A stretch of DNA of 64,000 nucleotides from Smallanthus sonchifolius (Eukaryota; Streptophyta; Magnoliopsida; Asterales; Asteraceae): the NCBI GenBank assembly GCA_023525975.1, contig CM042042.1:4533501-4597500 (forward strand). The letters are read 5' to 3'. How positions within the stretch are numbered: position 1 is the first letter of the stretch; each line of letters starts with the position of its first letter. The position numbers and the translations under genes were made by a program. This document shows, piece by piece, positions 45,356 through 58,472 of this stretch. The notes under the pieces are model-generated. The model was not told the DNA's origin and did not search any database. It worked only from the letters and a program-made list of their open reading frames with translations.

Positions 45356-46457
45356 CAGTGGCGGATCCAGAAATTTTTTTCAGAGGGTTCAATGTTTTTA
45401 GCTGCTCCAATTTCATAGGGCCGGACATAAAAAATTTCGGGTCGGTACGACGGTTCAGGTCAGGTAAGGTTCAAAGATTCACTGATCGGACCGGTCGGAG
45501 ATAAAAAATGAGCTAATTTGAAACATAAACATATATCAAAATAACTAAAAATTATTTTTTTTTTAAATTAAATAAAATAAATTATATCGATCGTTAAGGT
45601 TAAAGGAAGCGAAATTTTAAATTTCAACTTTATTGTTTTGATTATTAATTATAATAAATATTTATATAAATTAATAAACTTTAAGTTAAATAAAATGAAA
45701 AACAATATAAGTAATATAATAACTAATTTATACTACTTAATAAAAGAGAAAATATGGTTACTAGCATTATTCTAAGCCTTCTTAGACCACTTTTCCCGCC
45801 TAAACCATTCTTCTAATAGTTTTTTTTCTTTTATTAAATACCTAATTGATTGATCAAACTAATCACACAAATGAATTTAAATTAAAATAGTTAATTGTAA
45901 CGACATGTTAAAAATTTCATCATATGCACGAAAAAATTAAAATTTAAAACCTATGTATTCAATTATTTGAGAAAAATAATAACTACTAAAAAAAGACAAA
46001 ACTAAAACTGAAGTCCAAAAGTAAAGAAATTTAATTCATGATGGATTAATACTTAGAAGGTAGTAGATTAATAGGTGGCAGGTTGTACCAATTAAACTAT
46101 TGAATTTGAAAGTATGTATCCATATGACAGAGTATGGTCTTATCTCTGTATACTAACAAGAAGAGAAAATGAAAAATAATATTAAATAAATATCACAAGT
46201 CTTTCTCTCTTCTTTTATTTCATTATTCTTTTCTCCACATTTAACATATTTCACGCAGCTCCACGCACCACCAACCCCCGTCACCGTCTGACCTCCGCCA
46301 CCATCCGCCGCCGCCGCATCCGTCACCGTCGATGAAGGGGTTCACCCTCTATTTTTCTAGGGGGTTCACCCCACTTTTTTTATATGGGGTTCTATTATAA
46401 TTTCGAAACGCGGGGGGTTCCCGTGAACCCCCTACTCACTACCTAAGTCCGCCATTG
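45356..46457. mobile_element. hAT-type element, 1.1 kb
   Basis: Ends CAGTGGCGGA and, inverted, CAATGGCGGA. Exact 8 bp target duplication gtcacaaa at 45348-45355 and 46458-46465. The empty site is at 13708-13725 (catgtcacaaatagtttc). The interior is AT-rich with no transposase; near the right end a proline-coding CCGCC-rich patch (46290-46330) and ggggttcaccc words are seen. Confidence 0.9.
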
Positions 46458-46465
46458 GTCACAAA

Positions 46466-46720
46466 TAGTTTCTAAGGTTTGGGTATAGTTAGACTGATAT
46501 CGCATTCACCATCATAGATATCACCATGCTGTAAACCTTCATCAACCCAGCCCCAGGTCGGTTCGTTGAGCCAATTAACCAAACAATTAGTGTGCCTGGA
46601 TTTGATTTGCAACAAATAACCGGAAGGCTGTAGCTTCTAGATATACAGCAATGGAGATGTCTACGAGGGTGAGTTTCATATCAAATTAATTATCACTACT
46701 TTAAGGAGGAGTGTAGATTA
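46466..46720. pseudogene. Head-to-head MORN exon-1 module
   Basis: Same layout as at 13700: minus fragment 46505-46600, plus MORN repeat 46643-46685. Confidence 0.74.
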
Positions 46721-47079
46721 TATGATAATAACAAGAAAATATTATATAATCAAATCTTGAGGTAAATATTATATACGCACGGTGTGATTTTTTTTCAAGA
46801 TATAGTATGATTTTCTTATTAGTTCTTTGCTTTTAAATTGAAATTACACACTAGCCCTTCTAATTTGAATTGAATTTTCATGCACTCTAACGCTGATGCA
46901 ACATATTTAAAGAGGAGGAATTATATATATGGTTAATTTACTATCATTAGTTTTAGGGTGGATTAAAATTCAATTCAAACTAGAAGGGCTAATGTGTAAC
47001 TTCATTTAAAAAAGCAAATTGCATGAAAATCTTTCCAAATCTAAAATCTTTAAAACAAATCCCACCATGCGTACAGGTT

Positions 47080-48680
47080 ATCCCTAATAGATTGCTAGTG
47101 TCACATCTTTTTAATTATCTTGTTATCATGTTAGTTTTGAAATTGATTTTATCCAAAACTGTATTTACCTCAAGATTCGGTTATATAATACTTTGTTGTT
47201 GTTATCATGTTGATTTTCCTCAAGTTTCGGTTATATAATATTTGAACTTACGAGTCTTTAGCAAATCTTATAATTTTGAATTTCGATTTAATTCTTCTAA
47301 TCATCATATCACCTAAATAAACGAGGTAGAATTAGGATTATTTATGAAGCTATAAATAATCTACTTCTGCTCTTTGAAGTGGTGATAAAAAAGAAAGTGA
47401 GTCATTTGATTGCTTGACAATTTAATTTGATATGAAACTCACCCTCATAGACATCTCCATTGTTGTACACCTTAGAAACTACTTGTGACATGAAAACATC
47501 ATAATTGTAGGAACCGTTTGTCAAAATAAATAATAAAAATATTTTATAAACAATTACAATACATAAAAAGAATAAGCAATAAATTACAAGAACTTTACAA
47601 CTGAATTTCTTTTAAAAAATTACAAGAATGTAAGATGAAGCAGAACTTCTTGGTTGATGATTCGTATTAAATAATGGTCTCTTAAAACAAATTTTGAGTC
47701 TGTCAAGAGAACTTTGTTAATTAACCAGGGTACAAATGCTGAAGCAAGAATTAAAACGAAAAAAATTGCTTTGAACGTCTTGAATGTGATTGAAGTGTTT
47801 TTCAAGTGACTGCCGACGTCCCCTTTTATAGGTTGTCGGAATTGGTCAAGTGAAACGTCGCGTCGTTTACATAGGGATGCAACACATTAGTTTATTTCTA
47901 ACTAATTACATAATGATCCCACTGTTTCTACTAATTATATTCAGGGCAGTAACTTTACTAACATATAGCAGTTTACTGAATACGTATTCATCCTTATTTT
48001 TTTTTAGTCAGTTCTTCGAAGGTCTTTAATCTTCGCACCGTTTCTTAGAATGATGTGTTAAGATTAACAAACTGCTCAATTGTAGAAACTATCTATACCA
48101 ATCTTTTGTCATTCATTGTATGCTCAAGATTGTTTGCTTGTGATGCAATCTCACTATTTTTTCTGAAATAAGCATCAAGTGACTCATTAATACCCATTTA
48201 CAAAGATTCAAAATCTGACTCGAGTATTTGTAGTCGTGCCTCTTTAACTCTATCTGCTCCTACATGTCGAACCTTTAGTGCATCCCAAATATCCTTGGCT
48301 GAAGTAAGGTTGGCAATTTACAAGACCATATTTTTAGGAATTGCTCGGTATAGTAATCTAATTGCTTGGTTGTTTTTCTTGTGGTTGACTTTAGTTCCTT
48401 TGGTTGGTTCCACTGCCACCTATATACCATGGATATTAAAGATTACTTTAACCTTTACAACCCAGATGGTGTAATTTGTAGAGTTGAGAATTGGACACTG
48501 GAAAGTCATTACGTCCCTCCTTCATTTGTTGCCACAGTCTCTTTGTTTTTGTTCTTGAATGAATCCTCAACCATTGAACATGTCTTCTTTTTCCTTAGTA
48601 CAACCCGCTGGTCTTTCGGTTAACACTCGATTTAATCAAACCTCTCTATTAAACTGACGTTGATTAATTACTTCCCGGAT
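47080..48680. repeat. Segmental duplication D4, copy 3
   Basis: Matches 19080-20850 and 41690-43410. The exon-1 module at 47385-47520 is partial here: the minus MORN repeat at 47430-47470 remains, most of the other half is deleted. An open frame of 85 codons at 48366 is not shared intact by the other copies. Confidence 0.72.
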
Positions 48681-48683
48681 CGA

Positions 48684-50264
48684 AATGACTTTCCTTTCTA
48701 TTTATTTTGTGTACTTTAGTACTTTGGTTCCTGTTGCCTTTTATTATAATAAACTTTCGTTTAAATTCTATTTTGACTTTTGGTCAAACAGTTTCACAAA
48801 AACACATTTTTTTGTGTTTTCTTCCTGTCGTTCTTGGTTCCAACCACGCCTGATTTCACTTCTACCGCCACTTTTGGTAAAAACCATTAATTTCTGATAT
48901 GATCTTCTAGTCATATTTATCACGTCTCATTTGAAGATATTCAATATCGTTTTCGGTCACGGTTTCAATTTGAAAACCATGTATTCAAATATATTTGAAA
49001 ACTTAGTATTAGACTTGTAAACGAATCGAACAGAAAAATATTCTAAATGACGATTGAGGTTGGTGGTCCGGTGGTAGAGTAAAATTCTCTTAAAACATTA
49101 AGGTTTGAGGCAGGGGAGGAATTTAATAGAGGCCAGGCCCCCCTATTTTTTTATTTAAAATAATTAATTTCGGCTCACTAGATTTATTTAATATTATCTA
49201 TATTGTTTGGCCCCATTCTAATCCAGATCAAAAGCACAAATATGTTTCACAAATCAAAAAAAAATGGTTTTTTCCCAACTTTTTTATTATAAGTATTGTT
49301 TTCGGCCCACTAGGTTTTTTTCATATTAATTATAATGTTTGGGTCACTCCTAATTCAGACCAAAAACCTAAATCTGTTTCACAAATCCACTTAAAAATTT
49401 GGCTTTTCTATGTGTACTATTTTCAACTCCCAAATTTAATTGTTCAAGTTCCGCCACTAGTTTGAGGAGGTTATGGGTTCAACTCCCAATGACCGCTCTA
49501 ATTTTCGAGTTATTTTCCGGCGAACACGAAACCCAGCAAAACCTCTCTATTTCCCCTAGTAGATTGTACCACTACGTTTCTCCGGTGTCCCTTGTTCTCC
49601 CTTCAGCTGCATGCCACTATGAAACCCACCAAAAGGTGAAAACGATTTTACGGCATAAATGACAGAAGGGTGAGACCTTCTTATTGTTTGATCAAAGTTT
49701 TTAGTGGTGTAGGTTGCAATAAATTTTGGTTCTTATTTTATGTTTCAAAATTTTGTTCAAAACAAGAATAAGAAGTTTAGTTTTGGTTGAAACTTGAAAT
49801 GATGTTGTGAATTGGTATATTCTACATTTTCAATTTTTTTTATCAAAAAGAAGTTTTTGCCAGGTTTGGTCCGGATCCCAAACATTTTGGATAGGCAAGT
49901 TCCGGTTATTAATAATATCCTAACATCTCATCAGTTAATAAGCAGCTTGAGAGCCATCTTAGTATTTTTAAAGTTTGGTGCGAAGTGCAGATGCCAAGAA
50001 GGGTTCGCTTGAGGGCTTCGTACGGATGACATCATCCGCTTGCTAGCAGATGGCTTCCTTGGTCCGGATTTGAGTCACTCTTGATGGCCAGGTTTGGTCC
50101 GGATGGCCAAGTCCAAGTCCGAATGACCAATTGTGGTTCGTACTTCCTGTTTACATAAAAAACTGAAAGTAAGTCAAACAGTTGTTGCGATCTTGGGAAT
50201 TAAATAGAATAAATAGCACTAAAGACGTTTAAAGCAATTTATTTTTGTTTTAATTCCTGATTAA
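48684..50264. repeat. Segmental duplication D1, copy 2
   Basis: Matches 3767-5350. After it, 50265-50690 is AT-rich with no gene seen. Confidence 0.8.
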
Positions 50265-50689
50265 GTTGTTTCAAATTTTTTTACAAACACTAAGATGTTT
50301 ATTAGTTCTAAACACATCAGAATTCATACGAATTCCCTGAAACACACAACAAAGATTTTCCCGTTCTTGGTCTTCGTCTCTTTTATTCTTCAAAGTAATC
50401 TTTTGGGTGTTTGTATCCTCCCGAGTGTACGAACTGCTTTGGCTGTTGTACCATAAGTAATAAAAGATTTCTTTTGGAGGATTCAAAATTTGTTTTAATG
50501 GACCCATATTGACTACAAATTCTCAGCCAAAAAATTCTACTTCATCTTACATTCTTGTACTTTTTTCTAATTTTTCAGTTGTTAAAGTACTTGTAATTTA
50601 CTGTTTCATTCTCTTTCTATATTGTAATTGTTTATAAAATGTTTTTATTATTTATTTTGACGAATGATTCCTTATTATGACGTCTTCAT

Positions 50690-50960
50690 GTCACAAATAG
50701 TTTCTAGGGTTTGGGTATAGTTAGACTGATATCGCACTCACCATCATAGATATCACCATGCTGTAAACCTTCATCAACCCAGCCCCAGGTCGATTCGTTG
50801 AGCCAATTAACCAAAAAATTAGTGTGCTTGGATTTGATTTGCAACAAATAACCGGAAGGCTGTAGTTTCTAGATATACAGCAATGGAGATGTCTACGAGG
50901 GTGAGTTTCATATCAAATTAATTATCACTACTTCAAAGAGGAGATGTAGATTATATATAA
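50690..50960. pseudogene. Head-to-head MORN exon-1 module
   Basis: Minus exon-1 fragment 50735-50830; plus MORN repeat 50873-50915 (tatacagcaatggagatgtc). Confidence 0.74.
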
Positions 50961-51179
50961 GCTTTCTAATTCTACCTCATTTATTTAGGTGATATGATGA
51001 TTATAAGAACTAGATCAAAATTACAAGATTTAATTTCCTAAAGACTCGTAAGTTCAAATTTTATAAGATAAAGTGATTTTGTGTTATCCTAAATTTGTAT
51101 AGAAGATAAGATAATAACAATAAAATATTATATAATCTAATCTTGGGGTAAATATTATATACGTACGGTGGGGTTTTTT

Positions 51180-51460
51180 TACAAGATATAGATAAATAAT
51201 ATTAATATGGCTTTTTAAACTAAGTTAGAATTTTCTTAAAAAATGTTTATTTAATACTAAAAAATATTAATTTAACAAGCCATAACCTTGTGGATGGTTA
51301 TCATTATTTATTTATAAAGCCTAATTAATCGTATTAATATTAATATTTATATATTCCCTTCTATATAAGTCTCATTAAAATATAATTGTATTAGTTAGTC
51401 AACTAATATATAGATTACGAAATTATTCATGATAATCATTAATTCAACCATATAAATAAC
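51180..51460. other. AT-rich stretch, no gene seen
   Basis: Interrupts the usual block after caagatatag. No end repeats seen. Confidence 0.4.
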
Positions 51461-51769
51461 TCCACTTTCAAATATGGTGCATTAGTTTTAGGGTGCATTA
51501 AAATTCAATTCAAACTAATTCAAACTAGAAGGGCTAATGTGCAACTTCAATTATAAAAATCAAACATGTTATCATGTTACTTTACCCAAAAGTGAATTTA
51601 CCTCAAGATTCGGTTATATAATATTTTCTTGTTATTATCTCTCTACGTTGATAACCCAAAACACAAATTAATCACGTTATTTTATTGTATATAAGCTTAC
51701 AATTGTAATAATATTTTCTTGTTATTATCTCTCTAAGTCTGTAACATATCTTATAGTTTTGATTCAGAA

Positions 51770-52230
51770 TTTGTTTTTTCATGAATCCAGTCCATTAGCC
51801 GAGAAAGCAGTGGCATAAATCTGGATGAGAAGGTGAATAGGGCTCTCGACCGCCTTGACTGCTGCCTTGTTAGCCGCTGCAATTGTGATCACTGTTCTCG
51901 GCTAATCGTCTAGCTTCCTGAAAAACAACATTCAAAGATGAATTTAAAGTCATTGTGGCATTTTCATGTTACAAATAATTTCTAGCCTTTGTGTATAGTT
52001 GAAGTGATTATGATGATCACCTTCATTATATCACCGTTGTAGTAAACCTTCACCAAGAACCCAAACCCATGTCAGTTTATTGAGCCAATTTATCAAACAA
52101 CTAGTGTGCGTGTATTTGATATGTTGGAAAGCAACAAATAACCGAATGGGTATATAGTTTTTAGCCTCTATGCAAGGCATATACCAATGGTTATGTTGAG
52201 CATGGGTTTCATATCAAAATTTGTCAAACA
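51770..52230. pseudogene. Inverted MORN exon-3 fragment, copy 4, with exon-1 pieces
   Basis: Palindromic exon 3 at 51770-51935 (left arm on plus, right arm with acceptor and E-A-R-R-L on minus). Exon-1 minus fragment at 52020-52105, plus MORN-repeat remnant at 52175-52200. Same order as 5917-6415. Confidence 0.66.
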
Positions 52231-53639
52231 ATCAAACAACTGATTTTTTTATTATCACTACTTCAAAGAGCACTTCAAAGAAACGAATCGATTTATTTGA
52301 ATCGGATTATTCTAATTTTGAATTTTGAAAAATTCGGGTTCGGGATATTAAATTCGAAATCGATTTGAATTCGAATTCCTTATTCGAATTGAATCCTTAT
52401 TCAAATCGAATAAACACATATTCGAATTCACATTTTTTATTCGAATTCGGTTTGAATAATAAACACCCATAGCTCTGTTAAGATTTGTTTGGTTTTGATT
52501 CTAAGACACACGCTATAAATTATAGGCAACTAGTTTTTTCTCCCGCACTACACGGCGGGAGTTTGGTAGTTATCGGTTCGGCTCGTCGACGGTTATAAAA
52601 CTTACGTTGAAACACATACCTGCTATAGCTTACGATACAAAAAAAAACTTGGATCGTTGACAAAAAAATAAACGAATATAAAATCAAATGCATTAAAATC
52701 CTATATTAGCAAATTTATAAAAAACCAAAGTTTTGAAGTAAAAAAAAAGCTCCTACAGGTTACTAAAAAAATAAACCCATTGAACTTTTGTTGCAAGTTT
52801 ATAAAAAACAAAACTTAAGCGAAAAAACTAAAGTTTACTCTATTGAAGTTTTGTGACAAATCTATAAAAAAAAACTTTTAAGGTAAAAAAAATATTAAAA
52901 CCTCACTGTGTGGCAAATCTAAAAGAAACAAAACTTTTGAGGTCAAATTTTTTTTTTAAACTCCCCTATTCAACCTCATGCCCAATAATATGTTATTAAT
53001 AAGTAATGTTAGAGTATTCTATTACAATCGTATGAGTGATTTATTAGTTTATGATTTGTATTCATGTATGCTTTTTCGGTGGTATTATGTTTTATATCTA
53101 ATAGTCATTTATTGATATTTTTGTTGGATCCGCTCATCGGACAATATGTTCATCATACGTACTTTTCTGTTTTGGGAACGTTAGGTTACCAAATGTAATG
53201 GGGAACACATATAGGAGTGCATGAACGTTTAAAAGATAATTGTTGTAAAACACATAGTAAATTAGATATTATTTTCATATGTAAAGTAAGCGTTTACAAG
53301 ATGGTTTCGTATAAATGACACCTCAGCCTAAGCCCGGTTAAAGTGTTGCACTGTTAGCCCAATCGAATTGAAGAACACATTGTAATGAAATCAAGACAAA
53401 CTTAACTGTATATATGAACGATTTTTTAGTTAAGCTTTGAATGTGATTGTGTTGTTTTTCAAGTGACTTATGGCGTCCTTTTTTATAGGTTGTTGGAATT
53501 GGTCTGGTGAAACGTCGCAAAGTTAATAAACATTGGGTTACGCCTAAAATAGTCGCATTTATAACAATATTTACATTTACGAGGAGACAAGAAAGAACAT
53601 GTCCCTTGACCAAATTCACTAAAAAAACTAGCAAACGAT

Positions 53640-53810
53640 TCATACAATGACCAGAGTTGGATCATCATAGTAATGCACACGGCTCTGGACCGCCTTAACG
53701 GCCGCCACCCTTGCTATATTTGCCGCCCTGTTAGCAGCTGCCATTGCCCTACTCAGCTTCTCATCCACATTCATTGAAGCCAATGCTTTGTCACCTAATC
53801 GTCTGGCTTC
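53640..53810 (-). pseudogene. MORN exon 3, copy 3
   Basis: Full 57-codon frame from E-A-R-R-L-G-D to L-V-I-V stop with CAG acceptor. It is paired with the interrupted exon 2 at 54297-54698. Differs from the 26057 copy by a few bases (A-N-I-A-R for A-N-T-T-R). Confidence 0.8.
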
Positions 53811-54296
53811 CTGGAAACCAACAATCGAAGGTGATTTTAAACCGGTTATTGTCATATAAAAGAGGGGTGTTTGGCATGTTGGAAATCAGCTCCAAGAACA
53901 CGAACACATAATTTGATCTCTACTAAGATCGACTCTTTTTATTGATAAAACTCAACTCACACTTTACAATTAATCCCTAACCATCTATTTATAGTAAACC
54001 CTATACTAATCCTAACACAACTCAAACTCAATTAAATATTCAAATAAATAAACAAATTAACTTCTACTCTAATATAAACTCAACCAAACAATTAATAAAC
54101 TAATATTAATAATTATTATTAATAAAGATTAATCCTTCATGGCATTGCATTTGTTTAAGGTGATTATCTGATTATGGTGTCTGCATGTCACATATTGCTT
54201 CTAGCGTTTGGGTATAATGTGGATTGATGCTTTGAACAACAACGCCAAACACACCCATTCAATTTAGGAAGGATAATGAGATACATATGAAATTAC

Positions 54297-54698
54297 CTTA
54301 ACCGCTTTAAGAACTTTGGCATGAGAAATCGACATAGGATAATGTGGATTGATGCTAAGAGCACCATCTTCCCAGTGACCCGATTGAGTGTTGCCATTTC
54401 TAAATGTATACAAACCGAACCCTTGTCTTTTTCCTTCATGCCAACTTCCTGAGGATTCGAATTCCCTACATGATCCGAAAAAAAGGCCCATATATATATA
54501 TAATTTTTTAAAGCCTCGAAAATTTTATATATATTATTTTTTTTTTGGCCCCTCGAAATGTTAGGTCCGCTACGGTCGTATTGCCCGCAGGCTCAATAGG
54601 CTGGCCCTGCCTCATACCTTTGTCCATTTGTAAAGTTGTATACACCAAAACCATGCATTTTATCGGCAAAATATTCGCCAGCATACATGTCACCATTT
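54297..54698 (-). pseudogene. MORN exon 2 interrupted by an insertion, copy 2
   Basis: Exon-2 sequence on both sides of a ~160 bp insertion (54447-54610) identical in position to that at 26864. This copy retains the tccattt bases lost in the other, so it is closer to the original insertion event. The frame is broken. Confidence 0.8.
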
Positions 54699-55009
54699 CT
54701 GCATCACCAAGTCACACATAAGCTCCAATCTCATAAGCATTAGATCATAAAACTTGAAACATAATCAAACTCATATACCTAGATGCTAAAATTAAACACT
54801 TTACAAATCTTGGTGAAGAATATTTGAACCATCATAGTCGGTATCTTGTTTCAGAATGTTCTTTTTGTGTAATAATAACATTGTTTGTGGACAAATTATG
54901 CGAAAGAAATTGCAGAAAAAGAAAAAAGAATTTTTACTTGACGCTTTTGCACATATATGTACGTGGTTACATATTATTTTTTTTTGGACGAACGGTTCCT
55001 ACAATTATG

Positions 55010-55320
55010 ATGTTTTCATGTCACAAATAGTTCCTGGGGTTTGGGTATAGGTAGACTGATATCGCACTCACCATCATAAATATCACCATGTTGTAAACCT
55101 TCACCAACACAGCCCCAGGTCGGTTCATTGAGCCAATTAACTAAACAATTGGTGTGCGTGTGTAATTGATTTGCAACAAATAACCGGAAGGCTATAATTT
55201 CTAGGTATACAACAATGGTGACGTCTATGAGGGTGAGTTTGATATCAAATTAATTATCAGGGTGAGTTTAATATCAAATTAACTATCACTACTTCAAAGA
55301 GGAGATGTAGATTATATGTA
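55010..55320. pseudogene. Head-to-head MORN exon-1 module
   Basis: Minus fragment 55065-55160, plus MORN repeat 55200-55245, then a ~30 bp local duplication (gggtgagtttgatatcaaat repeated at 55229 and 55259). Confidence 0.74.
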
Positions 55321-55902
55321 AGCTTCCTAATTCTACCTCATTTATTTAGGTGACATTATTGTTATAAGAACTAATTCAAAATTACAAGATTTAATTTGCT
55401 AAAGACTCGTAAGTTCAAATATTATAAGGTAAAGTGATTAATTTGTGTTATCCTAAATTGTATAGAAGATGATAAGATAATAACAAGAAAATAATATATA
55501 ATCTAATCTTTTGGTAAATATTACACCCTAACACTAATGCAACATATTTGAAGAGGAGGAATATTGTATATATGGTTAACTTACCATCACTAGTTTTAGG
55601 GTGCATTAAACTTCAATTCAAACTAGAAGGGCTAATGTGCAACTTCAATTAAAAAAGCAAATTACATGAAAATCATACCAAATCTAAAATCTTTAAAACA
55701 AATCCCACCATACCTGCAGGTTATCCCTAATATATTGCTACTGTCACATCTTTTTAATTATCTTGTTATCATGTTAGTTTTGAAATTGAATTTATCCAAA
55801 ACTGTATTTACCTCAACATTCGGTTATATAATATTTTGTTGTTGTTATCTTTTCTACTTTAATAACCCAAAACATATCTAATAGTTTTGATTCAGAATTT
55901 GT

Positions 55903-56365
55903 TTTTCATGAATCCAGTCCATTAGCCGAGAAAGCAGTGGCATGAATGTGGTTGAGAAGGTGAATAGGGTTCTCGACCGCTTTGATTGCTGCCTTGTTAG
56001 CCGCTGCAATTGTGATCACTGTTCTCGGCTAATCGTCTGGCTTCCTGAAAAACAACATTCAAAGATGAATTTAAAGTCGTTGTGGCATTTTCATGTTACA
56101 AATATTTTCTAGCCTTTGTGTATAGTTGAAGTGATTATTATGATCACCTTCATTATATCACCGATGTAGCAAACCTTCACCAAGAACCCAAACCCACGTC
56201 GATTTATTGAGCCAATTTACCAAACAACTAGTGTGTGTGTGTGTGTGTATTTAATATGTAGGAAATCAACAAATAACCGAATGGGTATAGTTTTTTTTGC
56301 CTCTAGGCAAGGCATACATCAATGGTGACGTTTACGAGCATAGGTTTCATATCAAAATTTGCCAA
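55903..56365. pseudogene. Inverted MORN exon-3 fragment, copy 5, with exon-1 pieces
   Basis: Counterpart of 5917-6415. The (GT)n run is slightly longer (56231-56248). Confidence 0.7.
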
Positions 56366-56608
56366 ACAATCAAATGACTGATTTTTTTTATCATCACTAC
56401 TTCAAAGAGCATATTCAAATAATATTTCTCAAATCCCGATTCTCTAAATAAACCATGAAAGTTATGAATCCTATAATTTAGCCGACTTTGTTAATCCTAT
56501 TCATTGTGTTCTTATGATTAAACCATAGTGTTTTTTTTCTTTAGTCAGCTAACTTCTAAGGCTTTGGAAGTCCGAGGTTACAGAAATCCCTTAGAGTACG
56601 AGCTCTAT

Positions 56609-56946
56609 TTTGGAGTGTTCAATCGAAATCGAATTATTCGAATTTGGAATTTTTAAATCTGAATTCGAATTTGATTAAGAAATTTGAATAAGCTTATTTG
56701 AATTCGAATCCATTCGAATAAACTTGAATCAGAAAAATAAAAATTACAAATTTCAAATATTAGAATCGAATTCGGGTTCGAGATATTAAATTCGAAATCG
56801 ATTCGAATTTGAAATCCTTATTCGAATTGAATTTGTATTCAAATCGAATAAACAAAAACATATATTAGAAATCACATTTTTTATTAGAATTCTGTTTGAA
56901 TTGAATTTTTAATTATTCGAGTTCGATTCAAATAATAAACACCCAT
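56609..56946. mobile_element. hAT-type MITE, copy B
   Basis: Counterpart of 6628-6970, with flanks agctctat and agctctgt. Present in both duplicates, so inserted before the duplication. Confidence 0.68.
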
Positions 56947-57358
56947 AGCTCTGTTAAGAGGCGTTTGGTTTTAATCCTAAGAAGACACACGCTATAAATT
57001 ATAGCCTATAAGTAATGTAACAGTTTTCTATTACGACCGTATGAATGATTGATTAGTGTGAAAAAATGGGGCCCACAAACATTCCAACAAACGCTGCCCT
57101 TGAGGCGTGTGACGTGAGGCGAGCCCTCAAGGCCGGCTTGTGGGACGGACGGGCACACGGCCACCGCGATGCGGGTAGGTTATATGATATTTAGGAGTAT
57201 TTTCTAACAGAACTTGTAGGTTTTCTAACAAAACTACTAGCTTTTAATAGCTCTGTTAAGAGGCGTTTGGTTTGTATCCTAAGAAGACACACGCTATAAA
57301 TTATAGCCTATAAGTAATGTAACAGTTTTCTATTACGACCGTATGAATGATTGATTAG
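56947..57358. repeat. 110-bp direct repeat around a GC-rich insert
   Basis: Bases 56947-57056 and 57249-57358 are near-identical; the first copy of the duplication has this segment once (6971-7080). Between them lies a 192 bp insert that is unusually GC-rich for this window at its left (gcccttgaggcgtgtgacgt; gggcacacggccaccgcg). Confidence 0.85.
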
Positions 57359-57501
57359 TTTATGATTTGTATTCATGCATGCTTTCGGTGGTATTATGTT
57401 TTATATCTAATAGTCATTCCATTATTGATAAATTTAATGGCTAAGATCCTTCTTAGGCTAGTTAGGCAAAATCCACTTCTTCGGGGATCCTCTCTCATAT
57501 A

Positions 57502-58030
57502 TAGGGATAGCAATGGGTCAGGTTTGGGACGAGTTTAGGTAATCCCAACCCCATACTCGATTATAAAAGTTTGTCCCATACCCGGCCCAAAACCCGTCAG
57601 GGTTCTATCGGGTATTTACCCGTCAGGTATCGGGTATGCATGTGGATTTCGGGTAAACCCTTTACTTTGTAAAAAATACCCGTTGGGTATACTCAACCCA
57701 AAACCCGTCAGGTATTTACCAGGTATATATAAAAAATGTAATTAAAATAAAAAAGAAAGAAAGAAAATCATGTCGGGGATATACATTTAAAATAAATACC
57801 TTATATATACTTAAAATAAATACGGTATAGATACTTCAAATCAATAAAAAAAAGTATGTCGGGTTTATAATCGGGTAAACGGGCATATGTTATCGGGTAA
57901 TCAGGGCGGGTAAACGGGTATATGACCATATCCCAAACCCGCGAAAATTTTCAAAAGTAATCCCATACCCGATTACCCAACCCCATACATGTCCCGAATG
58001 TTTCATGTTTTGGTTTCACTGCCATGCCAA
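57502..58030. mobile_element. hAT-type MITE of the TAGGGATAGC family, copy B
   Basis: Counterpart of 7224-7754 with a perfect 8 bp target duplication ctcatata on both sides. Confidence 0.85.
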
Positions 58031-58301
58031 CTCATATATGTGATTTATATGATCATCAACCCCTAAAGTTTATAAACAGTGGGTTACGCATGCCTAAAAT
58101 AGTCACATTTATAACAATATTTACATTTACGAGGAAATGACAACAAAGAAAAGGTAACATGATTCTCACGACCTTAAAAAACCGAACGGCTCATTGTGGT
58201 TAGAAACAGAATGCATTCCCATTTGCTCATTGTGGTTCCAAGCAGGTCAACAACACTCCTGCCACCTTTGACCAAAAATCACTAAAAAACTAACAAACGG
58301 T

Positions 58302-58472
58302 TCATACAATGACCAGAGTTGGATCATCATAGTAATGCACACGGCTCTGGACCGCCTTAACGGCCGCCACCCTTGCTGCATTTGCCGCCCTGTTAGCAGC
58401 AGCCATTGCCCTACTCAGCTTCTCATCCACATTCATTGAAGCCAATGCTTTGTCGGCTAATCGTCTGGCTTC
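58302..58472 (-). CDS. MORN gene exon 3
   Basis: 171 bases including the TGA stop: charged helix followed by H-Y-Y-D-D-P-T-L-V-I-V. Acceptor gtttttag. This exon is the piece most often copied elsewhere in the window. Confidence 0.87.
   Translation of the reverse strand, partial: EARRLADKALASMNVDEKLSRAMAAANRAANAARVAAVKAVQSRVHYYDDPTLVIV

Larger units (their letters stand above)
44610..46830. repeat. Segmental duplication D5, copy 2
   Basis: Matches 13000-14240, interrupted by the hAT element at 45356-46457. Confidence 0.78.
52598..54925. repeat. Segmental duplication D3, copy 2
   Basis: Matches 25071-27340. Confidence 0.82.
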
